DNA of 36,328 nucleotides from Paracoccaceae bacterium (GCA_002697345.1 NZVE01000063.1:2445-38772); one strand, 5' to 3'; positions 1 to 8,572 are shown, counted from the first letter of the stretch. Numbers and translations: made by a program. Notes: generated by a model not told the origin, from the letters alone.

Positions 1-1
1 T

Positions 2-1129
2 GATTACTATAAAAAATTATTTTTTTCACGAGGTTTAACTGAAGATGAAAATGGTTCACTAAAAGAGGGTCTTGTTTTATCAGATTTGATTAAATTAAGG
101 ATTCACTCTGATGATTTACGCGGAGATGGTCAAGAAATAAGACGGATTGAGCATTTTCCTAATAAAAGCTACGGGATGAATTTTATGTCCAGTGGTACTA
201 CCAAGGGTACTAATGGTCCTGTGAATTTATATAGATCAAATATTTCCCTTGACCTGTCGAGAAAGACTAATGGAAACCTAATTGATTGGTCTCTTGGAAA
301 GAAGATAGATGGTGGTGAGTGTTTGTTCCATATGGCACCAGAGATGACTAATTTCCTCGCCTTTGCAGCAATCGGCTCTGACTTTTTACGTGACAGGGGT
401 CTAAAAGTAGGTTTTGGAGCAAAAATTAAAAATGGCCCCAAGGACTCTACAATATGGCAACGCATTGGTCCAAATATCAAAGAAATGAGAAAGTTCTTTA
501 AGAGTAAAAACCATACAAAATACTTTATTGCCAGTGGAGTTGGTTTATATAAAATGTTTATGGAACCTAAAGGTATTAAGGGTCTCATGATGAAATTATC
601 TTTAGGGGCTCCACCTGTATATTTAGGCAAACACGGTGTCTTAATGATTGGTGGTGGACTAAAACGTTTACCCCCTGAAATTACCTCATTAAGCCAAGTT
701 GTTAAATCGACAAGTAATAAAATATACCTTGAAAAAAATAGTAAAGGTACTCCAGCACCTGTTATTGATATGCTTGGTCTTACCGAGTCTGGTAATGTTT
801 TTATAGGCTTACCTAATGATCCAAACTCAGAGGAATCATGGGCAAAGTATCCACACCCTTTATCATATACGGCTTTATTAAATTCACCAAATGACCTTAC
901 ACCGGTAAAAAATCCAAAAGCCGGTAAAGAATATCTATTATTTTATGTTAATTTTGCTACCCTTGATTATATAGAGGCTATTATCCCAGGAGATTTTGTT
1001 CTTCCTGCAAATGACACACCAACAATAAAAACTATTATGGGAGAACGTAACATTTCTCAAAGAGGTTTCATATACTCTCGTAGAGCGGAGGTAGATGAGG
1101 GTTTCAAAATACGAGAAGGTTGTGGATGA
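2..1129 (+). CDS. LuxE/PaaK-like acyl-activating enzyme (5' partial)
   Basis: The reading frame is open to the first base, so the N-terminus lies outside the window; the TTG at 86 is not the true start. The protein resembles the LuxE acyl-protein synthetase branch of adenylate-forming enzymes. The nucleotide-binding signature is seen as SSGTTKG at about residues 63-69 of the visible part (usual form SSGTTG, so one residue is inserted). A later GLTESGN and a FVNF segment fit the C-terminal half of such enzymes. LuxE family members activate a fatty acid as acyl-AMP and load it on a Cys near their own C-terminus; here the protein ends in REGCG, with a Cys two residues from the end. The stop overlaps the start of the LuxC-like gene (ATGA), so the two are probably translated together. 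The function is inferred from family and context; the native substrate is unknown. Confidence 0.75.
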   Translation, partial: DYYKKLFFSRGLTEDENGSLKEGLVLSDLIKLRIHSDDLRGDGQEIRRIEHFPNKSYGMNFMSSGTTKGTNGPVNLYRSNISLDLSRKTNGNLIDWSLGKKIDGGECLFHMAPEMTNFLAFAAIGSDFLRDRGLKVGFGAKIKNGPKDSTIWQRIGPNIKEMRKFFKSKNHTKYFIASGVGLYKMFMEPKGIKGLMMKLSLGAPPVYLGKHGVLMIGGGLKRLPPEITSLSQVVKSTSNKIYLEKNSKGTPAPVIDMLGLTESGNVFIGLPNDPNSEESWAKYPHPLSYTALLNSPNDLTPVKNPKAGKEYLLFYVNFATLDYIEAIIPGDFVLPANDTPTIKTIMGERNISQRGFIYSRRAEVDEGFKIREGCG

Positions 1130-2529
1130 TAAGATTTTTATCAAAAGGAAAGAAAAATAAAAAAGTAAGTTTGAATGAGACGTTTCCATGGTTAAATTCT
1201 ATAGAAAAAAATAAGCTAGAACAAAAGAAAGAGAAGTTTTCTTCTAGATTAAAAGATTTTAAGAAATCAGATAATTATGTAAAAACTGATTCATGGAAAG
1301 ATCTATTAATTGAATTTAAGACTGGCCTGTTAGAGGCTGGTTATCCTAAATATGCTGCTGATTTAGAGCTAGAGTTACTGGCTGAGTTATTTAACCCTGA
1401 TACAATAAATAGTATCTTTTCAAATCCAAGTAATAGCTTTTACAAATCGATAGAGAATGATGTTTTTGTTGATGAACAGAAATTTTCGGTTAATTATAGG
1501 TTTATGAGGTCACCGAAAGGTTTGGTTTTCATTGTTGGAAGCTCAAACACTATATTGCCAGTAATATTAGCAATAATGCTATCTTATCTATGTGGCAATA
1601 TAACTGTAGTTCAGCTTTCCAACCTCCATCAAAAAATTATCCCAAATTTTTTTAATAGATTACCACATTTTAAAAAGAATTGTATATATTTCACGAATTT
1701 AAACCAAGGTGTTGACAACGATCGAGATCAACTTACTGACCTAATATCAACAGTCGACTGGGATATAATAAATGTTTGGGGTGGTGAGGAAGCAAACGAT
1801 TTTTATTATTCAACTTCACGTAACAATAAATATAGACCCAAAGTCTTAACCATGGAGCCCCTGACTGGCGTAACACTGATACAAGCAAAATACCTCAAGG
1901 AAAACCGAGGGGTACTAGCAAAAGACCTTGCTGAAGCGATTACTATAATGGGGCAACAACTTTGCAGTTCCCCCACTGAGGGGTACATAATTGGAGATAT
2001 AGAAGAACCTTTAAGGAGAGATTTTTTTTTAGAGCTAATTAAACAGATTGAAGAAAATTATCAATTTCATAATACGGCAGAAGCAAATGCCATCAAATTA
2101 GATAGAGCCTTAACTAAAGCTAACGATTCTGGGTCGAGGGTTTATACATCACAAAAATATGGGAGCCTTATCTCAATTATTAACAGTGATGATCAGTCAT
2201 TTTTTATAAAAACAGATTTAGATATTAACCTATCAATACACAATCGAAATAATTTTTTAGAATTAATAAATATTCATTCGTTTGAAAATGCATACGAAAC
2301 TGTCTCACAAATAAGTGATAAAGTAACACATGATCAGATAAAAAAAATCCAAACAATCTTGGTTTTTGGGGATAAAGATTTTTGGACCGAGGCTATTAAC
2401 TTAGCAAAAGTTGTTGGTGCTTACCGAGTTATAGATCTTAACTATGTCTTAAAACGTCACCCTTTTGAGCCCTTAGACGGGATTCATTTAATAGAAGAGT
2501 TTACATATCCAATTGCTATTCTAGATTAA
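1126..2529 (+). CDS. LuxC-like acyl-CoA reductase
   Basis: This is a 467-residue protein of the LuxC fatty-acyl reductase family, related to aldehyde dehydrogenases, which reduces an acyl thioester to an aldehyde with NADPH. The sequence shows the central stretch FIVGSSNTILPV followed by a hydrophobic helix and NITVVQLS (residues about 135-165, the LuxC nucleotide-binding region). It also has GQQLCSSPTEGY at 276-287, where Cys280 matches the acyl-accepting catalytic Cys of LuxC. The length is normal for the family. I chose the ATG at 1126 rather than the TTG at 1120. It overlaps the LuxE-like stop as ATGA and has AGAAGG upstream. The pair LuxE-LuxC would form a fatty acid (or other acyl) reductase complex. 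No luxA/luxB is visible, so light emission is not implied. Proteorhodopsin follows 105 bp downstream. Confidence 0.82.
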   Translation: MIRFLSKGKKNKKVSLNETFPWLNSIEKNKLEQKKEKFSSRLKDFKKSDNYVKTDSWKDLLIEFKTGLLEAGYPKYAADLELELLAELFNPDTINSIFSNPSNSFYKSIENDVFVDEQKFSVNYRFMRSPKGLVFIVGSSNTILPVILAIMLSYLCGNITVVQLSNLHQKIIPNFFNRLPHFKKNCIYFTNLNQGVDNDRDQLTDLISTVDWDIINVWGGEEANDFYYSTSRNNKYRPKVLTMEPLTGVTLIQAKYLKENRGVLAKDLAEAITIMGQQLCSSPTEGYIIGDIEEPLRRDFFLELIKQIEENYQFHNTAEANAIKLDRALTKANDSGSRVYTSQKYGSLISIINSDDQSFFIKTDLDINLSIHNRNNFLELINIHSFENAYETVSQISDKVTHDQIKKIQTILVFGDKDFWTEAINLAKVVGAYRVIDLNYVLKRHPFEPLDGIHLIEEFTYPIAILD

Positions 2530-2562
2530 AATAATTTTATGTTAATATAAAAAATTTTTAGT

Positions 2563-2591
2563 TTGATACTGCTTACTTTTTTTTGTATTGG
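2563..2591 (+). promoter_or_regulatory. Possible proteorhodopsin promoter
   Basis: TTGATA at 2563-2568 and TATTGG at 2586-2591 are 17 bp apart, 44 bp before the opsin start. The -10 box is imperfect. The 105-bp gap after the luxC-like stop would allow an independent promoter, but read-through from upstream is equally possible. Confidence 0.3.
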
Positions 2592-2634
2592 ATAAGGTGG
2601 AATATGCAGAAAAAGATAATTTTAGGAGTTAAAA

Positions 2635-3333
2635 ATGACCACACAATTAGACCCAACCGATTTGGTTGGAATGAGTTTTTGGATTATTTCCGCTGCCATG
2701 GTTGCCGCAACCTTCTTCTTTTGGGTTGAGAGAGATCGTGCTGTTGGAAAATGGAAAACATCGTTAAGTGTTGCGGCTATGGTAACAGGTATTGCTGCGA
2801 TTCATTATTTTTATATGAGAGGAGTATGGGCCGAGACTGGAGCTTCGCCACTTGTATATCGTTATGTAGACTGGCTATTAACAGTGCCTCTTCAAATAAT
2901 TGAATTCTACTTGATTCTAGCAGCCATTGCTGTTGTTGGAGCAGCGTTATTCTGGAGGTTGATGATTGCTTCAGTAGTAATGCTTGTTGCTGGTTATCTG
3001 GGCGAAATTGATGCAGTAAACGTATGGGGAGCTTTCATAGTCGGTATGGCCGCATGGATTTACATAATTTATGAGATCTTTGTAGGTGAAGCTAGCAAGA
3101 TAAGTGCTGAAAACGGTACGGCTGCAAGTAAGACTGCGTTTAATGCTTTAAGAATTATTGTTACAGTTGGCTGGGCAATATATCCTCTTGGATACGTATT
3201 AGGTTACGGTGGTGCAGGTAGTCCTGATGCACTTAACATAATATATAACCTAGCAGATTTTGTTAACAAAATTGCATTTGGTGTAGTAATATGGGCCGCA
3301 GCAACGTCTAGCTCGGCTACGGAAACTGCCTAA
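2635..3333 (+). CDS. Proteorhodopsin, blue-tuned light-driven proton pump
   Basis: This is a 232-residue seven-helix microbial rhodopsin. All pump residues are present. His57 is the counter-ion partner (His75 of the reference green proteorhodopsin), and Arg76-Tyr-Val-Asp79 holds the proton acceptor (Asp97). Glu90 is the proton donor (Glu108), Asp208 is in helix G, and Lys212 in DFVNK is the retinal Schiff-base lysine (Lys231). The position equal to residue 105 is Gln87, the blue-absorbing variant. The DTE pattern indicates an outward proton pump in the inner membrane, supplying proton motive force in light. AGGAG lies 7 bp upstream of the ATG. No carotenoid or blh retinal-synthesis gene is in the window, so retinal must come from genes elsewhere or from outside. 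The gene ends in a strong bidirectional terminator. Confidence 0.98.
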   Translation: MTTQLDPTDLVGMSFWIISAAMVAATFFFWVERDRAVGKWKTSLSVAAMVTGIAAIHYFYMRGVWAETGASPLVYRYVDWLLTVPLQIIEFYLILAAIAVVGAALFWRLMIASVVMLVAGYLGEIDAVNVWGAFIVGMAAWIYIIYEIFVGEASKISAENGTAASKTAFNALRIIVTVGWAIYPLGYVLGYGGAGSPDALNIIYNLADFVNKIAFGVVIWAAATSSSATETA

Positions 3334-3351
3334 ATCTATAAGTAAAGTTAA

Positions 3352-3405
3352 ACTTTTAAAATGTAACGGCGGTCTATAATGATCGCCGTTACATATTTTA
3401 AAAGT
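3352..3405. terminator. Long bidirectional terminator after proteorhodopsin
   Basis: ATGTAACGGCG (3361-3371) pairs perfectly with CGCCGTTACAT (3384-3394) around a 12-nt loop. The stem continues outward as ACTTTTAAA with TTTAAAAGT after a 2-nt bulge. Runs of T on both flanks let it work for the opsin (+) and for the convergent hypothetical gene (-). Confidence 0.8.
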
Positions 3406-3476
3406 CATTTATAGTAATACTAGCGTCAGTTTAGTCATGCATTATAATTTTAATATATTGAGTAGAGTTTAGAAAA

Positions 3477-3992
3477 CTATCTGTTTTCGAGGAAATGGTA
3501 AGCCTCTAGGATAGTAGTGACTAATCCATCAAAAAAATCTGGGACAGTCACGTCAACCAGGCTAGTGCCTTGGTATGTATTATCGGTGCTGTTCCCCTCA
3601 CTTGATTTTAAAGTAAAAAGACAGTTTGGAGAATTTAGTAACTCCCGATAGCTTTTACCTTTACCATGCTTTAGCACATTTATCGCTAGATAATATTGGT
3701 GAACTCTGTCTGCAAGATTAGTTTTTTGGGACTCTAATAGTAATGATTTCAACTTCCGTGGAAATGGGCCGCGTCTAAAGTGGTTTTGCATTCGCACCTC
3801 AAAAATAGAGAGTGTATCGACAGCTACTGACTCAAGCTTTTTAGTCATTGTTTGAAGTTTTTGAATTTGAGTGTCTGAGCTATTCTGTTTCTCCATAAGT
3901 TCCAGTATTTTTAAAATACTAACTTCCAATGTCTTTGCATCTTTTTTTGCGGCCATAATAAACTCGAGTACGCTTTGCGAATTTTCCATCAT
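3477..3992 (-). CDS. Hypothetical alpha-helical protein
   Basis: This 171-residue protein belongs to no family I can name with confidence. It looks soluble and mostly helical: residues about 15-70 are heptad-like and rich in K, E, L and Q, consistent with a coiled coil, followed by a segment YYLAINVLKHGKGKSY that looks like a conserved core motif. It has no signal peptide and no membrane segment. The start has AGAGGA a few bases upstream, with two adjacent ATG codons. It is convergent with proteorhodopsin, sharing the terminator between them, and divergent from the threonine aldolase gene, so it is probably transcribed alone. The KHGKG motif loosely recalls HEPN-like helical proteins, but the usual R-x4-6-H signature is not visible, so I make no functional call. 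Confidence 0.65.
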   Translation of the reverse strand: MMENSQSVLEFIMAAKKDAKTLEVSILKILELMEKQNSSDTQIQKLQTMTKKLESVAVDTLSIFEVRMQNHFRRGPFPRKLKSLLLESQKTNLADRVHQYYLAINVLKHGKGKSYRELLNSPNCLFTLKSSEGNSTDNTYQGTSLVDVTVPDFFDGLVTTILEAYHFLENR

Positions 3993-4306
3993 AAATCCTC
4001 TTAATTTACCATATTCTCTAACGTCATCAGACTAGGAATGATAGTGACACAAATTTCTAAACGACAGGCATAACTCTCATATCTATAACTTATTTTTAAA
4101 TACTGTTCTATTCAGGCCTTATAAGCCTCCAACAGATAGAGCTACATTCTGATAGAAGTAGTCTTGATCTCTTAATTACTTTTCAAATCAATCACATTGA
4201 CGAAGTGATCCAATTAGCATTACAAATTTAAAGACTAGCCTTTTAAAGTCATATTTTTTATTTTGACTATTTAAGCATTTATTTAAAATTTAGACAGGGA
4301 AATCAA
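3993..4306. other. Intergenic, divergent promoter region without gene
   Basis: These 314 bp separate two divergently read genes and must hold both promoters. An imperfect inverted repeat AGGCCTTATAAGCCT lies near 4114-4128. No coding frame with a ribosome site and no RNA gene was seen. Confidence 0.5.
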
Positions 4307-5341
4307 ATGTACGACTTCTATTCAGACACAAAAACAAAGCCATCAAAAGAAATGCTTGAGTATGCTTTAGGACGTACTTTCGGTGACGAACAAAAAGATG
4401 AAGACCCAACAACTCTTGAGTTGTGTGAACGAGTTGCGAGTCTTCTTGGAAAAGAGAGTGCTGTTTTTCTACCATCTGGTACCATGTGTAATGAAATCGC
4501 CATATCTGTGCAGACATCGCCTGGTGATGAAATCCTATGTGATCGCACTTGCCATATCATTAATTTCGAAGGTGGGGCACCAGCAGCTATGAGTGGAGTT
4601 ATGATACACCCTCTTGATGGAAAGTATGGTCAGTTTACTAAGGAAGATGTCTCGCAGGCTCTGCGTCCAAAATCTCGCCACATGCCAATATCCCGGATGC
4701 TTTGCGCCGAACAAACTGTCAATCTTGGGGGTGGAGGGGTCTGGCCAGTAGAGAAGTTAGATTCAGTTGCTCAAGTGGCAAAGAAATCAGGTCTCTCAAC
4801 ACATTTAGATGGTGCACGCTTGTTAAATGCATGTGCAAAAACTGGAATTTCTGCAGCGAGGTATTCACATGAATATGATAGTTGTTGGATAGATTTTACC
4901 AAAGGTTTAGGAGCGCCAGTAGGCGCAGTTCTCGCTGGTAGTACAGACTTTATTGAAGCTGCTTGGCGTACAAAACAACGTATAGGTGGGGCAATGCGGC
5001 AATCTGGTGTGATTGCTTCTTTTTGCCTTTATGCCCTTGAAAAAAATGTTGAACGTTTGGCCGATGACCATGCTCTCGCTACTAAAATTTCTAGTTCTCT
5101 TGAACATCTTCCTGGAATAGTGAATGTGCTTCCTGTTGAAACCAATATCATTATTGCAGATTTGGCTGAAAATGCACCCTCGGCTGCCCAATTGGTAAGT
5201 AAGTTAAGTGAAGAGTCTATTCATATTGGAGCATTTGGAGAGAAACGTATCCGGATCGTCACTCACCTTGACGTTAATCCAAAAGCTGCGGAGTGTCTAA
5301 TTGAGGCATTAAGTAATAACTTAGGTAGCATTCTCAGCTAA
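4307..5341 (+). CDS. ltaE: Low-specificity L-threonine aldolase (PLP enzyme)
   Basis: This is a 344-residue fold-type I PLP enzyme of the beta-eliminating lyase/threonine aldolase family (cleaves threonine or allo-threonine to glycine and acetaldehyde; cytosolic). Key signs are the N-terminal YSDTKTKPS, FLPSGTMCN at 54-62, His83 in DRTCHI (stacks on PLP), and HLDGAR at 166-171, which holds the Asp that binds the pyridine nitrogen. Lys199 in DFTKGLGAPVG forms the Schiff base. Length is normal. AGGGA precedes the ATG. The stop is 316 bp from the LysE-type exporter; the shared amino-acid theme suggests a link, but the gap argues against one transcript. Side activity on other beta-hydroxy amino acids is common in this family, so the native substrate remains open. 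Confidence 0.9.
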   Translation: MYDFYSDTKTKPSKEMLEYALGRTFGDEQKDEDPTTLELCERVASLLGKESAVFLPSGTMCNEIAISVQTSPGDEILCDRTCHIINFEGGAPAAMSGVMIHPLDGKYGQFTKEDVSQALRPKSRHMPISRMLCAEQTVNLGGGGVWPVEKLDSVAQVAKKSGLSTHLDGARLLNACAKTGISAARYSHEYDSCWIDFTKGLGAPVGAVLAGSTDFIEAAWRTKQRIGGAMRQSGVIASFCLYALEKNVERLADDHALATKISSSLEHLPGIVNVLPVETNIIIADLAENAPSAAQLVSKLSEESIHIGAFGEKRIRIVTHLDVNPKAAECLIEALSNNLGSILS

Positions 5342-5657
5342 TTATGAGTTTTATAAAAAATGCTTAATCAAGGGAGGTTACTGAAATATCTGGTCTTATT
5401 ATCTATGACACCTCTTTTATTAAAAAGTTAGACAACAAATCATATAATTCAAACAAAGTTCAAGTTTCTAACTTTGTTTAACGGTTTGATATAAAGTTTG
5501 GTCATTTCGAAAAGTTGAAGTTTAAGGCCCATTGGTTGGTAATTCATACACCTAGGTCGATACTACTCTGTTCGTCCTTGACCATGCTAGGTAAAACAGA
5601 GACCGTATATAAGATAGAACCCTACTTTGGGAATGCTAAAAAAGACGGGCCATAAGA
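5342..5657. other. Intergenic region with a weak hairpin
   Basis: These 316 bp have no convincing gene. AAACAAAGTT (5451-5460) pairs with AACTTTGTTT (5470-5479) over a 9-nt loop. It is an A/T-rich stem about 110 bp after the aldolase stop and could be a weak terminator. I see nothing else of note. Confidence 0.4.
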
Positions 5658-6278
5658 ATGACAATCACCCCAATCGAGCTGTTATTTTATGCAGGTGGAC
5701 TTTTCATTTTGTTCCTCACCCCTGGTCCTGTTTGGGTTGCGCTTTTGGCGCGAGCGATGTCAGGGGGATTTCATTCAGCCTGGCCACTGGCTTTAGGTGT
5801 AGTGGTAGGAGATATTATATGGCCATTAATCGCCATATTAAGTTTAACGTGGATCGTTGATCAGGCCAGCTGGTTTATGGAGTTTTTTAGGTGGGTTGCG
5901 GTAGTGATGTTTATCGCTATGGGCGTTCTTATGATCTGGCATGCCGATAGAGAGTTATCGGAAAACTCTAGTCTGACTCGCCCAGGAATGTGGTCTGGGT
6001 TCATCGTAGGAGTGGTGGTGATAATGTCTAACCCCAAGGCTGTTCTATTCTACATGGGTATGCTTCCAGGATTTTTTGATCTGACACGGGTAACATGGCC
6101 TGACATTGTAGTGATTTGTATAGTTGGCTTTCTTGTTCCGCTTTTAGGGAATCTCGCGTTAGCTTTTTTTGTGGATCGAGTAAGATCGTTGCTTAAGGCA
6201 CCTGGTACGATACGCCGAATAAATTTATTCTCAGGATGGTTGCTAATCGGAGTAGGTCTCTTAATTAGCGTTAATTAA
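5658..6278 (+). CDS. LysE/RhtB-family amino acid exporter
   Basis: This is a 206-residue inner-membrane protein with six hydrophobic segments. It carries the family signature FLTPGPVWVALLARAMSGG near residues 19-37, ALGVVVGD at 45-52, and the mid-protein SNPKAVLFYMGMLPGF stretch seen in LysE, RhtB and related exporters. Members export amino acids such as threonine, homoserine or lysine, or related solutes, using ion gradients. Length is typical (about 205). The ribosome site is weak (a G-rich tract GACGGGCC about 7 bp upstream). The neighbouring threonine aldolase gives a plausible but unproven link to threonine or glycine overflow. Confidence 0.88.
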   Translation: MTITPIELLFYAGGLFILFLTPGPVWVALLARAMSGGFHSAWPLALGVVVGDIIWPLIAILSLTWIVDQASWFMEFFRWVAVVMFIAMGVLMIWHADRELSENSSLTRPGMWSGFIVGVVVIMSNPKAVLFYMGMLPGFFDLTRVTWPDIVVICIVGFLVPLLGNLALAFFVDRVRSLLKAPGTIRRINLFSGWLLIGVGLLISVN

Positions 6279-6387
6279 ATTTTTCTTCAAAAAACTCATT
6301 CTTTTCGATTACTAAATCACTAGATTGTGCCGATCTTACGTTCACATTTATTAATGGTAGTTATAATGAAATACTTGGGAGTGTGAT

Positions 6388-6585
6388 ATGGTTGTTGGAT
6401 TAATTAGTGTTACCTTTTTTTTAATTTTTATTTTTACAATAACAACTCTTAGAGCAAACAGATTAAAAAGTATGAGGAAAACTGAAAAGACAGTAGGGCG
6501 ATGGGAGCGTATAGAAAGCAAAGTTTATTTTGTAATTTTCATAGTAGCTATTTTATTCATTATATTTAGAGTTGTTTTTTATTAA
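6388..6585 (+). CDS. Small two-helix membrane protein
   Basis: This is a 65-residue protein with hydrophobic segments at about 2-22 and 47-63 separated by a basic stretch (RANRLKSMRKTEKTVGRWERIESK), so it should lie in the inner membrane with a positively charged cytoplasmic loop. It is likely real: GGGAG sits 6 bp before the ATG and a TATAAT box lies at 6362-6367. It has no recognisable family, and no neighbour in the same transcript. Confidence 0.6.
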   Translation: MVVGLISVTFFLIFIFTITTLRANRLKSMRKTEKTVGRWERIESKVYFVIFIVAILFIIFRVVFY

Positions 6586-6686
6586 CATAAACCAAATAGC
6601 CAACTAAATTTTCTTTTTTTTATAAACCCATCCCTCCGTAGTAAGTAGTTCTAAAGAATGATATATTTTTTTTAAGGAGTATAAAA

Positions 6687-7637
6687 ATGACTGATCACAA
6701 TTATGAATCTGGCCGCCTTAACCTTCCGTTCGTTGGTATTTCCACATTTGCAAAAAAAACTTATCAAGGTGATTGGGATAACATTGAAGCCGATGTAGCC
6801 ATTTTGGGTGCCCCTTACGACTTTGGGACCCAATTCAGAGCGGGTGCAAGGTTTGGACCGCGAGGAGTAAGAGAAGCCTCAACTCTTTTTTCATTTGGGC
6901 ACGGCGGTGCTTATGATCACGAAGATGATGCAACCTACTTAGATGAGGATGTAAGGATAGTAGATATTGGTGATGCTGATATTATTCATACTGATACAGA
7001 ACAGTCACATAAGAATATTCAATATGGCGTAAAAAAAATACTCGACTCTAAAGCTCTTCCCGTTGTTATTGGTGGGGATCATTCAGTTAATATACCAATT
7101 ATTAATGCATTTAGTGATGAAGCTCCTTTTCATATTATTCAGATAGATGCACATTTAGATTTTGTTGACATTCGGCATGGTGTCAAATACGGCCACGGTA
7201 ACCCAATGAGAAGAGCGCTAGAGAAACCTTATGTGACTGGGTTGACACAAATTGGGATTAGAAATGTTTCATCAACAGCGAGAGAAGGCTACGTCGATGC
7301 ACGAACAATGGGATCCGATATTATCTCTGTTAGACAGCAAAGAAAGCTAGGTGCAATAAAAACAATTGAGCGAATTTCTGATAGTAAAAAAGTATATGTA
7401 ACAATAGATATAGATGCTTTTTGTCCATCAATCGCACCTGGCACAGGAACACCAAGTCATGGAGGTTTTTTGTATTACGAAGTTTTAGAGATGCTTCAAG
7501 AAATAAGTAAAAAACATGAAGTAGTAGGAATTGATCTGGTGGAAGTGGCACCAGACTACGATCAAAGTGGATCTACATCGATTCTGGCAGCTCAATTATT
7601 AATGAATTTTATTGGTTTTATTTTTTATAATAAATAA
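6687..7637 (+). CDS. Agmatinase/ureohydrolase family protein
   Basis: This is a 316-residue manganese-dependent ureohydrolase (arginase/agmatinase superfamily), splitting a guanidino group to urea. The metal ligands are visible: His132 in GGDHS, Asp154-Ala-His156-Leu-Asp158 in DAHLDFVD, and Asp241 and Asp243 in TIDIDAFCPSIAPGTGTP. The N-terminal RAGARFGPRGVREAS and the GHGNPMRRA loop (169-177) resemble the agmatinase subgroup more than arginase. Agmatine to putrescine plus urea is the default guess. Close relatives act on guanidinobutyrate, guanidinopropionate or guanidine, and the sequence does not decide. AAGGAG is 8 bp upstream of the ATG. No urease or polyamine gene is adjacent. Confidence 0.88.
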   Translation: MTDHNYESGRLNLPFVGISTFAKKTYQGDWDNIEADVAILGAPYDFGTQFRAGARFGPRGVREASTLFSFGHGGAYDHEDDATYLDEDVRIVDIGDADIIHTDTEQSHKNIQYGVKKILDSKALPVVIGGDHSVNIPIINAFSDEAPFHIIQIDAHLDFVDIRHGVKYGHGNPMRRALEKPYVTGLTQIGIRNVSSTAREGYVDARTMGSDIISVRQQRKLGAIKTIERISDSKKVYVTIDIDAFCPSIAPGTGTPSHGGFLYYEVLEMLQEISKKHEVVGIDLVEVAPDYDQSGSTSILAAQLLMNFIGFIFYNK

Positions 7638-7718
7638 TAAATTTACTTTGAAACTATAAAATAGGAAGTTAATTCTAAAGAAACAAACTTTTAGATTTAT
7701 ATGAGTAGGAATAGTTTG

Positions 7719-8459
7719 ATGAATAGGTTGCTAGGAAAGCGAGTTTTAATAACAGCTGCTGGGCAAGGGATGGGACGTGCAGCTGCTCTGGCTATGGCAG
7801 CTGAAGGTGCTAAGGTTTTTGCGACCGACATAAATGTAACTGGATTGGAGACCCTGTCTCAGGAAAATAACGAAATTGAAACTTTTCAGTTAGACGTTTT
7901 GGATCCAGTTGCAATTGCCAACGCTCCCAAAAAGACGGGAGCTTTGACTACGTTGTTTAACTGTGCCGGGTTTGTACACAATGGAACCATCATGGATATG
8001 TCTGAAGATGACTGGGACTTTTCTTTTACATTAAATGTTAGATCGCAATTCCGTCTAATTCAAGCCTATTTGCCGGGTATGCTGTCAAAAAAAGAGGGGT
8101 CTATTATTAATATGGCTTCAGTAGCGTCATCTATAAAGGGAGCACCGAACCGATGTCTTTATGGGTCTACAAAGGCCGCCATTCTTGGACTAACGCGCGC
8201 TGTAGCTGCGGATTATGTGGGTGAAGGTATAAGATGCAATGCGCTTTGCCCAGGTACAATCATGACACCTTCGCTAAAGGAGCGAATGCGTGCAACGGGA
8301 GATTATGAAAGCGCAAAGTTAGAATTTTTGGCGCGTCAGCCAATTGGTAGGTTTGCAACATCGGATGAAGTAACTGGTATTCTTATTCACCTTGCAAGTG
8401 ACGAGTCAAAGTTTACGACTGGTACCTTTCAGATTGTAGATGGTGGATGGAGCCTTTAG
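7719..8459 (+). CDS. Short-chain dehydrogenase/reductase
   Basis: This is a 246-residue classical SDR. It has the cofactor loop TAAGQGMG near residues 12-19, an acidic residue after beta-2 (ATDIN) that favours NAD, NCAG in place of NNAG, a catalytic Ser near 137, and Tyr148 with Lys152 in YGSTK. The start RLLGKRVLITAA and the whole N-terminal half resemble the branch containing 2-keto-3-deoxy-L-fuconate dehydrogenase and type-2 3-hydroxybutyrate dehydrogenase (DHRS6/BDH2). I place the start at the ATG at 7719, which has AGGAA 7 bp upstream and gives the family-typical N-terminus, instead of the ATG at 7701, which has no ribosome site. The substrate is probably a hydroxy acid or sugar acid, but it is not determined. 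It stands in line with the ureohydrolase and the next dehydrogenase, without tight coupling. Confidence 0.85.
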   Translation: MNRLLGKRVLITAAGQGMGRAAALAMAAEGAKVFATDINVTGLETLSQENNEIETFQLDVLDPVAIANAPKKTGALTTLFNCAGFVHNGTIMDMSEDDWDFSFTLNVRSQFRLIQAYLPGMLSKKEGSIINMASVASSIKGAPNRCLYGSTKAAILGLTRAVAADYVGEGIRCNALCPGTIMTPSLKERMRATGDYESAKLEFLARQPIGRFATSDEVTGILIHLASDESKFTTGTFQIVDGGWSL

Positions 8460-8572
8460 TCCAAAAGAATAATCATGTTCCCCATGTTTTTTGAATTATT
8501 AGCTACACTTAGGGAATGAAAGTAACAAACCAAACTTTAGCACTAATCTAGATAACTGGATAAGAAAAAATT

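Noticed and set aside
1126..2529. Bioluminescence operon
   Set aside because: Only LuxC- and LuxE-like genes are visible; no luciferase genes, and such pairs occur in non-luminous bacteria.
6261..6283. Terminator at the LysE-type exporter stop
   Set aside because: The stem TTAATTA/TAATTAA is all A/T and overlaps the stop codon, so it may be chance.
7701..7718. Upstream ATG as start of the SDR gene
   Set aside because: No ribosome site; the ATG at 7719 has AGGAA at the right spacing and gives the usual SDR N-terminus.
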